Shown: positions 1 through 8,158, numbered from the stretch's first letter. The stretch: 64,000 nt of DNA from Pseudomonas sp. CC120222-01a (GCF_003097235.1 NZ_QEQQ01000010.1:1-64000); one strand, 5' to 3'. A program made the numbers and translations. Notes: generated by a model not told the origin, from the sequence alone.

Positions 1-315
1 AGCAAGACACCAGAGATGATTGCGCAAGAACTTTGGGGCGTGCTGCTGGGCTACAACCTGCTGCGCTATCAGATGGTTCAGATGTCGAGGCAGTGCCCAG
101 GTGTTTATCCCTGCGAAATGAGTTTTACCGCCTGCAGCTGGGCAATTTTGGGCTTGCTGCATGGCACATCACTGAATCATCCCGGCAACCTGCCAGGATT
201 TCTGGCGGACTTGCAGGCATCAGCAGCGCAGTATGTCCTACCTCATCGGCGACCTGATCGTTGGTTCCCCAGAGCAGTGAAGCAACGACCAGCAAAATAC
301 CCGACCCGAAAATGA
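1..315 (+). CDS. IS4-family transposase, C-terminal fragment (begins before the window)
   Basis: The frame is open from base 1 and ends in TGA at 313-315, so only the last 104 residues are visible. They contain the helix typical of the end of IS4 transposases (EMIAQELWGVLLGYNLLRYQ, residues 5-24), a basic tail and many prolines. The catalytic DDE residues lie outside the window, so activity cannot be judged. The enzyme would cut and paste its own element. The downstream palindrome at 318-344 probably belongs to the element or is its terminator. The exact IS name and its right inverted repeat cannot be fixed from this piece. Confidence 0.75.
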   Translation, partial: SKTPEMIAQELWGVLLGYNLLRYQMVQMSRQCPGVYPCEMSFTACSWAILGLLHGTSLNHPGNLPGFLADLQASAAQYVLPHRRPDRWFPRAVKQRPAKYPTRK

Positions 316-317
316 AA

Positions 318-367
318 ATGCCAGTCAGCTTAACTGACTGGCATTACGCCCTAGGGCGTCTTTTTTT
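318..367 (+). terminator. Double hairpin after the IS4 transposase
   Basis: A perfect 11-bp stem with a 5-base loop (318-344, arms ATGCCAGTCAG / CTGACTGGCAT) is followed directly by a second 6-bp stem (346-359, ACGCCC-TA-GGGCGT) and C plus seven T. The second hairpin with its T run has the form of an intrinsic terminator for the transposase transcript. The first may be the element end or a transcription barrier. Confidence 0.7.
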
Positions 368-713
368 GTGTCTGAGATAATCTAATCCACCTGCTTGGGC
401 CTTACAGATTGTTTCGAATCGCAGCGAAAAAATCAGATTTAACCCCTTTCTTGTAGGAGATTTCCCAAAGATACTCCCAGCCATTGTGGTGTTCCGGGCG
501 AAGCACTAGTGTCGGTTTGTCGTTGCCAAGCAACGATCGGCTTTGACAGGCCGCCCCGAACTAACCACATGGCTTTGCCTTTTATGGCAGCTGTCATGGG
601 GCACCCCGTGTGCGCCGGTTTTGGTCTGTTCGCCGGTCTGTCAACCCATGCACAGCTGCCACCTTTCTGTTTGACAGCAGATGGTAGCGGCCCTAACTGA
701 ACAGGCCTGCACA
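368..713 (+). promoter_or_regulatory. Long leader before the small-protein genes
   Basis: No convincing gene is visible in these roughly 350 bases; short frames on both strands lack ribosome sites and family features. Several small hairpins are present: CGTTG-CCAAG-CAACG at 521-535, and GCTGCCA (655-661) pairing with TGGTAGC (682-688, one G-U pair) shortly before the start at 714. Such spacing suggests a structured 5' leader that could control the downstream small genes, but this is inference from pairing alone. Confidence 0.4.
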
Positions 714-956
714 ATGCTGAAGATAGTCCCCGATCCACCCCACCTCCTCCACTCCCTGGAAGACACGCTGATGATGGCCTCCGACTACGCGCTTTGCGCC
801 GAAGCCGTCGCCCAGCAGGCAATGCTGATGCAGCCCAAGTCACCAGTGTCGTTGCTGATCATGACGTCAATGCACGAGCTAGACAGCTTGCGCAAATTGC
901 TCGAAACGGCGCTGGCCCAGATCCAGAAGCCCGCCGATCCGCAGACGCTGCACTGA
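714..956 (+). CDS. Small Pseudomonas-type protein of unknown function
   Basis: Eighty residues starting MLKIVPDPP, a beginning I associate with short Pseudomonas-restricted hypothetical proteins that sit beside DUF3077 genes. It is mostly alpha-helical and has no signal peptide or membrane segment. A start 33 bases upstream (681) is possible, but the shorter form begins at the conserved-looking motif. It is followed by two DUF3077 genes in the same direction, so the three may form a small operon or a set of related cassettes. Function is unknown. Confidence 0.6.
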   Translation: MLKIVPDPPHLLHSLEDTLMMASDYALCAEAVAQQAMLMQPKSPVSLLIMTSMHELDSLRKLLETALAQIQKPADPQTLH

Positions 957-1018
957 TCCGCATCATGATCCGCCTGGCCAGCCAGGTCAGGCATCTACGA
1001 CTTCAGGGAGATCATACA

Positions 1019-1288
1019 ATGGCGACCGAAGAAACTAGATTCACCGTAGGCAAAACCACCTTCTTCCAAGGTGACAACCAGACCCACCCACTATTCCGCA
1101 TCGAAGCCGGTATCCCCTGCCAAGCCGCCCGCGAGCAGGCATCAGAACTGATGGGCTACGTTCGCGACCTGTCCATTGACGGCCTCATGGAAGACAAACC
1201 CCAACTGCTCTGGGCCTCGCACTACCTCTGCGCCCTAGCAAAAGCCCTACTGGACGACGCCGAGTTGGGCATGACCAAAGCCCCGTGA
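1019..1288 (+). CDS. DUF3077 family protein
   Basis: Eighty-nine residues. The frame stays open well upstream, but the ATG at 1019 has a clear ribosome site (CAGGGAG, 7 bases before) and gives the usual family start. The body has the DUF3077 pattern: an LFRIEAGIPCQAAREQASEL segment (about residues 22-41), then a helix with a WASHYL motif and KALLDDAE near the end. DUF3077 proteins are small, acidic, Pseudomonas-specific and of unknown role. A second, diverged copy follows at 1397. Confidence 0.8.
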   Translation: MATEETRFTVGKTTFFQGDNQTHPLFRIEAGIPCQAAREQASELMGYVRDLSIDGLMEDKPQLLWASHYLCALAKALLDDAELGMTKAP

Positions 1289-1311
1289 AATCCACCTGCA
1301 GCCGCCTTTTT

Positions 1312-1354
1312 TGTAGGAGCGGCCTTGCGTCGCGAAAGGGCCGCACAGCGGCCC
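1312..1354. repeat. REP element (single)
   Basis: Contains the Pseudomonas REP arms TGTAGGAGCGGCC and TCGCGAAAGGGCC plus the tail CCGCACAGCGGCC. It lies between the two DUF3077 genes and may separate their expression by stabilising the upstream transcript. Same family as the other REPs in this window. Confidence 0.85.
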
Positions 1355-1396
1355 CAGCAACCTCACCACCAGCGCAGTCATCCAGGAGAGTCCCCC

Positions 1397-1648
1397 ATGC
1401 CGAAAAATGAAACCGCAGCCCCCCTTAACGCAGGCAATCCCGAGTTTCGCTACGGTCTTGCACAACAACTATTCAGCGCCACCCCCGGGATCTCGGCAAT
1501 GGCCATCAAAGAGCAAGCGACGAAACTCATGAACTGTGCCCGCTATCTCAACCACACCGGAGTCATGCTGGGCGACCATCGCAGGGTCGCTGCTTCCCAT
1601 CACCTCAACGAAATGGTCCGAGTGCTTCTAGACAAAGTTGAAAGGTGA
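1397..1648 (+). CDS. DUF3077 family protein, second copy
   Basis: Eighty-three residues with ribosome site CAGGAG 8 bases before the ATG. It shares the layout of the gene at 1019: LFSATPGISAMAIKEQATKL (about residues 26-45) followed by VAASHHLNEMVRVLLD. Identity between the copies is low, which points to an old duplication or to separate acquisition rather than a recent copy. Function is unknown. Confidence 0.75.
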   Translation: MPKNETAAPLNAGNPEFRYGLAQQLFSATPGISAMAIKEQATKLMNCARYLNHTGVMLGDHRRVAASHHLNEMVRVLLDKVER

Positions 1649-1653
1649 ACATC

Positions 1654-1731
1654 TCATATTCCCGCAGTCAGCAGCCCAATCAGGGCGCAGACCAGGGAGG
1701 CGGTGAGCAGGGTGAAGCGGGCTGAGGGCAT
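1654..1731 (-). CDS. Possible 25-residue hydrophobic peptide
   Basis: An ATG at 1731 with GGAG seven bases upstream opens a 25-codon frame ending in TGA at 1654. The product starts MPSARFTLL and continues as one strongly hydrophobic stretch with Leu, Val, Ile and Ala, so it could be a single membrane helix. It is convergent with the DUF3077 gene at 1397. Too short to be sure; conservation in relatives would decide. Confidence 0.35.
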   Translation of the reverse strand: MPSARFTLLTASLVCALIGLLTAGI

Positions 1732-1763
1732 CGTTGGGCTCCGATTTTCGTTTGTCTGCCAGA

Positions 1764-1886
1764 TCGCCGGGGCTGCTTTGCAGCCCATCGCCGGCAAGCG
1801 CGGCTCCCACAAGTACAGCGTGACCCTAGCGTCTTGCGCTGTACCTGTGGGAGCTGGCTTGCCTGCGATGGACCGCGCAGCGGTCC
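1764..1886. repeat. Inverted REP-like pair
   Basis: Two facing arms (CGCGGCTCCCACAAGTACAGCG and CGCTGTACCTGTGGGAGCTG, abbreviated ends) with flanking CCGGCAAG / CTTGCCTG form a BIME-like inverted pair. The internal 8-base arms TACAGCG/CGCTGTA can close a long hairpin. Apart from this pair and the small frame at 1654-1731, the interval 1649-1973 shows no gene. Confidence 0.7.
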
Positions 1887-1973
1887 CCTGCAGGTTGCAA
1901 TCACCTTAATGCCTTCAGCCCCGAAGCTTGTTAGCCTCAAGGAACCGCATCATTAGCCTGCAGGTAACACCGC

Positions 1974-2837
1974 ATGGAGATCTGTCACTTCCGCTACTTC
2001 CTCTGCGTCGCCCGCCACGGTCACTTCACCCGTGCCGCCGAACAACTGGGCATCGCCCCGCCCACCCTCAGCCGGCAGATTCAGGACATGGAGCGCGAGC
2101 TGGGTGTGCGGCTGTTCGAGCGCAACCAGCGCGAAGTGAACCTCACCGCCGCCGGCCAGGCGCTGCTGATCGAAGCCGAACAGGCGGTGCGCCAGTTCGA
2201 TGCCGCGCAGCTCGGCGCGCAGCGTGCCGGGCGGGGTGAAAGCGGGCGTATCGAGCTGGGCTATGTGGCGTCGGCGGCGTACTCGGGCATGTTGCAGCGG
2301 CAGGTGATCAGCTTCAGCGACGCACACCCCGGTGTGCGTCTGAACATCCGCGAACTGCCCATGGCCGAGCTGCCGGGCATGGTGCGTGACAGCCTGCTCG
2401 ACCTGGCTTATGTGCGCTCACCGATGGAGCTGCCAGAAGAACTCGAAGCCATCGCCCTGCATCAGGAAGGCTTCGTGCTCGCCCTGCCCGCCAGTTCGCG
2501 GATCAACGAACTGTCGCAGATTCCGGCAGCGCGCCTGGTCAACGAAACCTTCATCCTGCCCGAGCAAATTTCCGGCACGCTGGAGGTGGCGGCGCAGGGT
2601 GGCTTTGTCCCACGGCTGGGGCCGCAACCTGGCAGCCTGGTGGCGGTGATTACCTTGGTGTCACTGGGGCGAGGGATTGCGGTGGTGCCGGAGTCTGTGG
2701 TGCAGCGCATCAGCCTGCCGCAGGTGAACTACCGGCGTATTGCCGATTGCCAAGCCAGCTCGTGGTTGAGTCTGGTGCATCGGCGCTTCGAGAAAGCGCC
2801 AGCTGTGAATAGGTACATCGAGTTGGTAAGCGACTAG
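1974..2837 (+). CDS. LysR-family transcriptional regulator
   Basis: A 287-residue protein of normal LysR length. The N-terminal winged helix-turn-helix is clear (TRAAEQLGIAPPTLSRQIQD, about residues 19-38, then LFERN and LTAAGQ). The rest is a periplasmic-binding-protein-like effector domain typical of the CatM/BenM side of the family. It stands alone, convergent with the amino-acid permease at 2996, so its target is not evident from context. Two hairpin terminators follow it immediately. Confidence 0.9.
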   Translation: MEICHFRYFLCVARHGHFTRAAEQLGIAPPTLSRQIQDMERELGVRLFERNQREVNLTAAGQALLIEAEQAVRQFDAAQLGAQRAGRGESGRIELGYVASAAYSGMLQRQVISFSDAHPGVRLNIRELPMAELPGMVRDSLLDLAYVRSPMELPEELEAIALHQEGFVLALPASSRINELSQIPAARLVNETFILPEQISGTLEVAAQGGFVPRLGPQPGSLVAVITLVSLGRGIAVVPESVVQRISLPQVNYRRIADCQASSWLSLVHRRFEKAPAVNRYIELVSD

Positions 2838-2851
2838 ACCTCGAATAAATT

Positions 2852-2901
2852 GTCTCGCCACTGGTGAGACTTTTATCCAATTGTCGCACCACCGGTGCGA
2901 C
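2852..2901 (+). terminator. Tandem hairpin terminators after the LysR gene
   Basis: Two hairpins of similar design lie 12 bases apart. The first (2852-2870, GTCTCGCC-ACT-GGTGAGAC) is followed by TTTTATCC. The second (2883-2901, GTCGCACC-ACC-GGTGCGAC) is followed by TACTTTTC. Both have T-rich tails on the plus strand, so they should end the LysR transcript. Confidence 0.7.
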
Positions 2902-2938
2902 TACTTTTCTGCTGCACTTGTGACAGCAGTGCTGACAC

Positions 2939-2970
2939 AAAAAACAAGGGCACCCATCCACTGGTGCCCT
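2939..2970 (-). terminator. Intrinsic terminator of the amino-acid permease gene
   Basis: Stem AGGGCACC / GGTGCCCT (2947-2970, 8-base loop), followed on the minus strand by TTGTTTTTTG. It lies 26 bases past the permease stop codon and has textbook Rho-independent form. Confidence 0.85.
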
Positions 2971-2995
2971 CGCCCTTGTTGCAAGGTGAACTCAA

Positions 2996-4387
2996 TCACC
3001 CCATCGACCGCGCCCCCACCGTTTGCGCATGGCCCCGCGAGGTCACGATCCCCAGGAAGGAAATCACGATCGCCAGGCCCAAGGTCGAACTCACTTCCGC
3101 CCGGTGCTCTGGGGTGAACATCATCACCGCCAGTGCGCCGGCGATGAAGATGATCACCGCCCAGGTCAGGTACGGGAACAGCCACATGCGGAACTTCAAC
3201 TCGGTGTTCTCGCGCTCCAGGCGGCGGCGCATGCGCAGCTGGGAGATGGCGATGACCATGTACACCAGCAGCGCGATGGCGCCAGAGCTGGCCAGCAGGA
3301 ACTCGAACACGCCCTTGGGTGCGAAGTAGTTGAGGATAGCGATGGCGGCACCGATCAGGGTGCTGCCGAACACCGCGGCACGAGGCACGCCTACCTTGGA
3401 GGTCTTGTTGAGGAATGCCGGGGCGTCGCCGCGCTTGGCCAGCGAGTACATCATCCGCGAGGCGATGTAGATCGACGAGTTCATGCAGCTGGTCACGGCC
3501 ACCAGCACCACCAGGTCGACCATGAACGCCGCGTTGGGGATGTTCATGATTTCCAGCGCGCGCTGGTAAGAACCAACCACCGCCAGCTGCGGGTCGTTCC
3601 ACGGCACCACTGAGATGATCACGAAGATCGACAGGATGTAGAAGGTGCTGATACGCCAGATCACTGAGCGGGTGGCCTTGGCAATGTTGCGCGACGGGTC
3701 GCTGGACTCGGACGCGGCAATGGTCACGGCTTCGGTACCGATGAAGCTGAACATCACGGTGATGAACGCACCGATGACGGCAGACCAGCCCTTGGGCGCA
3801 AAGCCGCCGTGCTCGGCGATCAACCCGCTCAGGCCGCTGACTTCACGGTTGGGTAGCCAGCCCATCAGCGCGGCGAAGCCGAGGCCGATGAAGCCGAGAA
3901 TCGCGGTGACCTTGAGGATGGCGAACCAGAACTCGAACTCGCCGTACTTGGCCACGCTGAACAGGTTGGTGCCCGCCAGCAACAACACCGAGGCAAGGGC
4001 GAAGATCCAGCTGGGGATATCGGGGAACCAGGCGTTGAGCACATGCCCTGCTGCCAGTGCCTCGATCGGAATCACCAGCACCCAGAACCACCAGTACAAC
4101 CAGCCGATGGTATAGCCGGCCCAGCGGCCGATGGCCTGGTCAGCGTAGGTGGAGAACGATCCGGTGTCCGGGTGTGCCACGGCCATTTCGCCGAGCATGC
4201 GCATGACCAGTACCACCAGGGTCCCGGCCACAAAGTACGAAAGAATGGTGGCTGGCCCGGCTGCCGCGATGGCGTGCCCGGAGCCTACGAAAAGTCCTGC
4301 GCCGATGATGCCCGCAATGGACAGCATCGTTACATGACGTGGCTTGAAACCTTGTGCAAGGTTGCCATCAGATCCCACGGTGTTCAT
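2996..4387 (-). CDS. APC-superfamily amino-acid permease (GabP/AnsP-like)
   Basis: A 463-residue inner-membrane transporter with about twelve membrane segments. The start of helix 1 carries the amino-acid transporter signature (HVTMLSIAGIIGAGLFVGSG, about residues 18-37). Later parts include the conserved FSFIGTEAVTIAASES region of helix 6, all typical of the AAT family that takes up GABA, proline, asparagine or aromatic amino acids by proton symport. The closest resemblance seems to be to GABA permease, but substrate cannot be read from sequence. It is monocistronic with its own terminator. Confidence 0.85.
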   Translation of the reverse strand: MNTVGSDGNLAQGFKPRHVTMLSIAGIIGAGLFVGSGHAIAAAGPATILSYFVAGTLVVLVMRMLGEMAVAHPDTGSFSTYADQAIGRWAGYTIGWLYWWFWVLVIPIEALAAGHVLNAWFPDIPSWIFALASVLLLAGTNLFSVAKYGEFEFWFAILKVTAILGFIGLGFAALMGWLPNREVSGLSGLIAEHGGFAPKGWSAVIGAFITVMFSFIGTEAVTIAASESSDPSRNIAKATRSVIWRISTFYILSIFVIISVVPWNDPQLAVVGSYQRALEIMNIPNAAFMVDLVVLVAVTSCMNSSIYIASRMMYSLAKRGDAPAFLNKTSKVGVPRAAVFGSTLIGAAIAILNYFAPKGVFEFLLASSGAIALLVYMVIAISQLRMRRRLERENTELKFRMWLFPYLTWAVIIFIAGALAVMMFTPEHRAEVSSTLGLAIVISFLGIVTSRGHAQTVGARSMG

Positions 4388-4752
4388 TGATCTTGTTCTC
4401 TTTTTGCTGACACAAGGAAGGACGGGCAGGCGTAGGCGAAAATAGCTCCTTTCAAATCAGGAAGTCGACACGTTGCTGGTGCGCTGTTGTTGATCTTTGG
4501 CACACGTCACAGAGCAAGATGCCGGTGTGGTTCGGGCTTCATTTAAGCCCCGCGAGGCTGTGGGAAATTACACGAGAACGCCTCGGAACTGTTCGATCAC
4601 GACAGTGCATTTCCATAAACGCCAGATGTCGCGAATGGCATATCCGATCACGCCAGCGGGCCATCTGACGCTTTTGTTTTTCATTTGGATGTGTTTCGGC
4701 CGGGCACAAAAAAGCCCCGGTCTCCCGGGGCCTCTGTTGCTCAGGCGTCTGC
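4388..4752. other. Intergenic region between the permease and the ACS transporter
   Basis: About 365 bases without a believable gene. It contains the promoter and leader of the permease gene (minus strand) on the left and the terminator of the transporter at 4753 on the right. No repeat or RNA gene was recognised; short frames here have low-complexity translations and no ribosome site. Confidence 0.5.
4708..4731 (-). terminator. Intrinsic terminator of the ACS transporter gene
   Basis: Stem GCCCCGG / CCGGGGC with a 4-base loop (4714-4731), followed on the minus strand by six T. It lies 22 bases downstream of the stop at 4753. Confidence 0.85.
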
Positions 4753-6096
4753 CTACGCCTGCCCGGTACGCTCGAAGCGCCTGGCCAGCAACAGGTAAGC
4801 GAAGATCCCCAGCACGCCATGGGCGGCCACGAACCAGAGTGCGTTGTGGAACGAGCCGGTGCTGGCGACCACGTAACCGATCACCAGCGGGGTGACGATG
4901 CCGGCAATGTTGCCGATGCCGTTGAACACGCCACCACACAGGCCGACCATCTTCTTCGGCGCTACATCCGACAGCACCGCCCAGCCCACCGCCGCCAGGC
5001 CCTTGCCGAAGAAGGCCAGGGTCATCAGGGCGATCACCGCCGCGTTGCCATCCACATAGTTGGCCAGCACCAGGCTGGTGGATAGCGCCATGCCGATCAC
5101 GAACGGGGTCTTGCGCGCCTTGGACGGGTGCACGCCGCGGCGGATCAGGCAGTCGGAAACGAAGCCGCCGAGGATTCCGCCGGTAAAGCCGCAGATGGCC
5201 GGCAGCGCAGCGACCCAGCCGGCTTCCATGATGGTCATGCCACGGCCCTTGATCAGGTAGATCGGGAACCAGGTGATGAAGAAGTAGGTGAGCGCGGTGA
5301 TGCAGTACTGGCCCAGGTACACCGCCCACAGGTTGCGGCTGGTGAACAGCTGCGCAAGCTCGGCGCGGGTCGGTTTGCTCTTGGCCGTCTTGCGTTCCTT
5401 TTCCAGGTCGACCAGGGCGCCGCCTTCACGCATGTAGTCCAGCTCTTCGCGGCTCAGCCCCGGTGCGCTGTGTGGCTCGTGATAAAGGCGGAACCACACC
5501 ACGCTCAGCACCAGCCCCAGCACGCCCATCCAGATGAACACCTGCTCCCAGCTCATGCTGTGGGTCATCCACGCCATCAGCGGGGCGAACACCACCACCG
5601 CCATGTACTGCGCCGAGTTGAACAAGGCAGAGGCCGTACCGCGTTCGCGGGTGGGGAACCAGCAGCTGACGATGCGCGAGTTGGCCGGGAACGCTGGCGA
5701 CTCCACCAGGCCGAGCATGAAGCGCATGGAAAACAGCGCCACCGCCGCCGAAACACCCGCCAGCCCCAGCCAGCCGACCGTGCCTTGCAGCAGGGTGAAC
5801 AGTGACCAGAGGATCAGGCTGACGCCGTACACCCGGCGCGCGCCGAAGCGGTCGAGCAGCCAGCCGCCGGGGACCTGGCCCAGGGCGTAGGCCCAGGCGA
5901 AGGCCGAGAAGATCATGCCCAGCATCACCGGGTCTAGGCCCAGGTCCTTTAGTACTTCGGTGCCGGTGATCGACAAGGTGGCGCGGTCGGCGTAGTTGAT
6001 GACGGTGATGACGAAGATCAGCGCCAGGACCAGGAAGCGATGGCGACCGGTCCCGGCCACGGCCTGCGAAGCGGCGACGGCGGATTTGCTGTTCAT
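4753..6096 (-). CDS. MFS transporter, anion:cation symporter (hexuronate/glucarate/galactonate type)
   Basis: A 447-residue major-facilitator protein with twelve predicted helices. The first helix carries the ACS-family pattern (VINYADRATLSITG, about residues 32-45) and the loop between helices 2 and 3 has GGWLLDRFGARRVYG. Relatives import sugar acids such as glucarate, galactonate and hexuronates by proton symport. It ends the minus-strand run that begins with the D-2-hydroxyacid dehydrogenase (about 115 bases upstream), so the two may handle one substrate. A second, clearly different member of the family sits at 9619. Confidence 0.85.
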   Translation of the reverse strand: MNSKSAVAASQAVAGTGRHRFLVLALIFVITVINYADRATLSITGTEVLKDLGLDPVMLGMIFSAFAWAYALGQVPGGWLLDRFGARRVYGVSLILWSLFTLLQGTVGWLGLAGVSAAVALFSMRFMLGLVESPAFPANSRIVSCWFPTRERGTASALFNSAQYMAVVVFAPLMAWMTHSMSWEQVFIWMGVLGLVLSVVWFRLYHEPHSAPGLSREELDYMREGGALVDLEKERKTAKSKPTRAELAQLFTSRNLWAVYLGQYCITALTYFFITWFPIYLIKGRGMTIMEAGWVAALPAICGFTGGILGGFVSDCLIRRGVHPSKARKTPFVIGMALSTSLVLANYVDGNAAVIALMTLAFFGKGLAAVGWAVLSDVAPKKMVGLCGGVFNGIGNIAGIVTPLVIGYVVASTGSFHNALWFVAAHGVLGIFAYLLLARRFERTGQA

Positions 6097-6178
6097 GTGG
6101 ACCCTCTTGCTTCTCGGTGGAAGCGATTGTTCTTGTACAGAGAAGGTGTGGCCCTTTGGGGCCTTGTGTTGCCTGTGC

Positions 6179-6211
6179 CGGCCTCTTCGCGGGCTTGTCC
6201 CGCGAAGAGGC
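6179..6211 (-). terminator. REP-derived perfect hairpin after the hydroxyacid dehydrogenase
   Basis: A 14-bp perfect stem with a 5-base loop (arms GGCCTCTTCGCGGG / CCCGCGAAGAGGCC) begins one base after the stop codon at 6213. The arms are the outer parts of the REP sequences seen elsewhere, but here the middle GTGGGAG part is missing. It has no T run, so it is more likely an RNA-stabilising or attenuating hairpin than a strong terminator. Confidence 0.6.
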
Positions 6212-6212
6212 C

Positions 6213-7190
6213 CTATAGGTCGATCACCCGATTCGGCGGCACCTCGCCTCGAAAACAGGCTGCAAGGTTGTTCAGCACCATGCGCCCCATCTCCAACCGG
6301 GTCTGCAGCGTGGCGCTGCCGCGATGCGGCTGCAGGGCGACCTGGTTCAGGTCACGCAACGCAGGCGGCACATACGGCTCATCGACGAACACATCCAGCC
6401 CGGCCCCGGCAATGCGCTGTTCACGCAACGCCTCCACCAGCGCGTCTTCATCCACCAACTTGCCCCGCGCCACATTGACCAGGTACCCCTCCGGCCCCAG
6501 CGCATCGAGCACCTCGGCCGTCACCAGCACCTGGCCGCCATCGGCAGAAGCCGCCACCACCAGCACATCCACCGAACGCGCCAGCTCGACCAGATTGGCC
6601 TCATAGCGATAACCCGTTTCTGGCTGCTCGCGCCGCCCGTTGTAGGCAATGCGCATGTCGAATGCTGCTGCGCGCCGAGCGATGGCCTTGCCCACCTCGC
6701 CCAGCCCGATGATGCCCAGTTCGATGCCGCTGACCTTGCGCGCCAATGGCAGGTTCACCGTGCCCCACAAACCGTCGCGCACCAACCGCTCACCCTCGCC
6801 CAGGCGGCGCAGGGTGCTGATGATCAGGCCCATGGCCAGATCGGCCACATCGGCGGTGAGCACGCCCGGCGTGGTGGTGACGTGGATGCCGCGGCTGGCT
6901 GCGTGGCGCAGGTCCACGGCGTCGGTGCCGATACCGCTGATGGCGATGATCTCGAGGGCGGGCAACTGGTCCATCAGCGCGTTCGACAGGCCCTTGGCGC
7001 CACCAGTGACCACAGCGCGAATGCGTGGGCCAACTTCGGCAAGCAGCTGTTGCGGGTGGTCATGCTGATACAACCGATGCACCTGGTAGGCGCTGACCAG
7101 CTGGGCATCGATGGCCTCGGGTACGGGCTGGGTCAGCAGCACGTCGATGGGCTTGTTGTTCATCGTGGGCATCCGGCAGTTCGAAGACAT
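6213..7190 (-). CDS. D-isomer-specific 2-hydroxyacid dehydrogenase (glyoxylate/hydroxypyruvate reductase type)
   Basis: A protein of up to 325 residues with the NAD(P)-binding motif GIIGLGEVGKAIARR, the VNVARGKLVDEDAL signature and a C-terminal LQPHRGSAT motif that carries the catalytic histidine. These enzymes reduce 2-oxoacids to D-2-hydroxyacids in the cytosol. The first ATG (7190) and an internal one at 7163 (MNNKPIDVLL) are both possible; the latter fits the family start better but neither has a strong ribosome site. It is divergent from the LysR gene at 7263, which probably controls it, and lies beside sugar-acid genes, which suggests a role in uptake or interconversion of such acids. 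Confidence 0.85.
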   Translation of the reverse strand: MSSNCRMPTMNNKPIDVLLTQPVPEAIDAQLVSAYQVHRLYQHDHPQQLLAEVGPRIRAVVTGGAKGLSNALMDQLPALEIIAISGIGTDAVDLRHAASRGIHVTTTPGVLTADVADLAMGLIISTLRRLGEGERLVRDGLWGTVNLPLARKVSGIELGIIGLGEVGKAIARRAAAFDMRIAYNGRREQPETGYRYEANLVELARSVDVLVVAASADGGQVLVTAEVLDALGPEGYLVNVARGKLVDEDALVEALREQRIAGAGLDVFVDEPYVPPALRDLNQVALQPHRGSATLQTRLEMGRMVLNNLAACFRGEVPPNRVIDL

Positions 7191-7262
7191 GACTCGATGC
7201 TAGGCCCGCATTTGATACAGGTCTAATATAGATGCTGGATCGAATAATTCAGGAATTGAATC
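7191..7262. promoter_or_regulatory. Divergent control region of the dehydrogenase and LysR genes
   Basis: A short AT-rich gap in otherwise GC-rich DNA, with TTTGATACAGGTCTAATATA (7211-7230) and the small palindrome AATTCAGGAATT (7247-7258) just before the LysR start. The divergent layout is classic for LysR autoregulation, so the regulator is expected to bind here. The exact sites are not assigned. Confidence 0.45.
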
Positions 7263-8150
7263 ATGGAGCTGCACCAGCTGCGCTGCTTCGTCGCCGTCGC
7301 CGAAGAGCTGCATTTCGGCCGCGCCGCCACCCGCCTGCACATGACCCAGCCGCCGCTGAGCCGGCAGATCCAGCTGCTGGAACATGCCCTCGGGGTGCTG
7401 TTGCTGGAGCGCAACAACCGCCAGGCGCGCCTGACCTTGGCCGGGCAGAGCTTTCTCGAAGATGCCCGGCGCATCCTGCAAATCGCCGAATCGGCCAGCC
7501 AGTCGGCGCGGCGTATCGCCCATGGCGAAGCTGGCCGCCTGACCCTGGGCTTCACCGCCGTCGGCGCCTACAGCATGATCCCGCGCTTGCTGGTGCACGC
7601 CGGGCAGACCTTGCCGGACATCGAGTTGGTGCTCAGCGAGCGCGTCTCGTCCACCCAGGTGCATGACCTGGAAGCCGGCCTGATCGATGTCGGCCTGGTG
7701 CGCCAGGTGCTGCCCAGCGCCCGCGTGGAATACCTGCCGATCCACCGCGAACCCTTCGTCGCCGCCCTCCCCGCCGGGCATGCGCTGGCGGCACGCGAGC
7801 GGATCAGGCCAAGCGATTTCGATGAGCAGCCGTTCGTGATGTACAGCGCCAACGAAGGGCGCTATTTCCATGATCGCATCGCCAACCTGTTTGCCCGGCA
7901 CGAGGTGCAGCCGCAGTACCTGCATCAGCTGGGGCAGACGCATTCGATCCTGGGCTTGGTCAATGTGGGGCTGGGCTGTGCGGTGGTGCCGGCTTCGGCG
8001 CAGGCGTTGCGCCTGGAGCAGGTAGTGTTCAAGCCGTTGGTGGGGATGGAGCAGCAGGCGGAGATCTTTCTGGCGTTTTGCCGGGATAACCCGAACCCGG
8101 TGCTGGGGAGCTTTGTGGCAATGGCGCGGGCATTCTTTGAAGCAGGGTAA
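7263..8150 (+). CDS. LysR-family transcriptional regulator
   Basis: A 295-residue regulator. The helix-turn-helix spans about residues 17-37 (FGRAATRLHMTQPPLSRQIQ), and the effector domain ends with the GLGCAVVPAS pattern seen in many LysR proteins. It is divergent from the D-2-hydroxyacid dehydrogenase with a 72-base gap, so by the usual LysR arrangement it should control that gene and perhaps the transporter behind it. It is followed by a REP pair and by gudD in the opposite direction. Confidence 0.92.
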   Translation: MELHQLRCFVAVAEELHFGRAATRLHMTQPPLSRQIQLLEHALGVLLLERNNRQARLTLAGQSFLEDARRILQIAESASQSARRIAHGEAGRLTLGFTAVGAYSMIPRLLVHAGQTLPDIELVLSERVSSTQVHDLEAGLIDVGLVRQVLPSARVEYLPIHREPFVAALPAGHALAARERIRPSDFDEQPFVMYSANEGRYFHDRIANLFARHEVQPQYLHQLGQTHSILGLVNVGLGCAVVPASAQALRLEQVVFKPLVGMEQQAEIFLAFCRDNPNPVLGSFVAMARAFFEAG

Positions 8151-8158
8151 ATGGTGTT

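Noticed and set aside
439..843. A 134-codon minus-strand frame opposite the first small gene
   Set aside because: Low-complexity Arg/Ser/Pro translation without ribosome site; overlaps the better-supported gene at 714.
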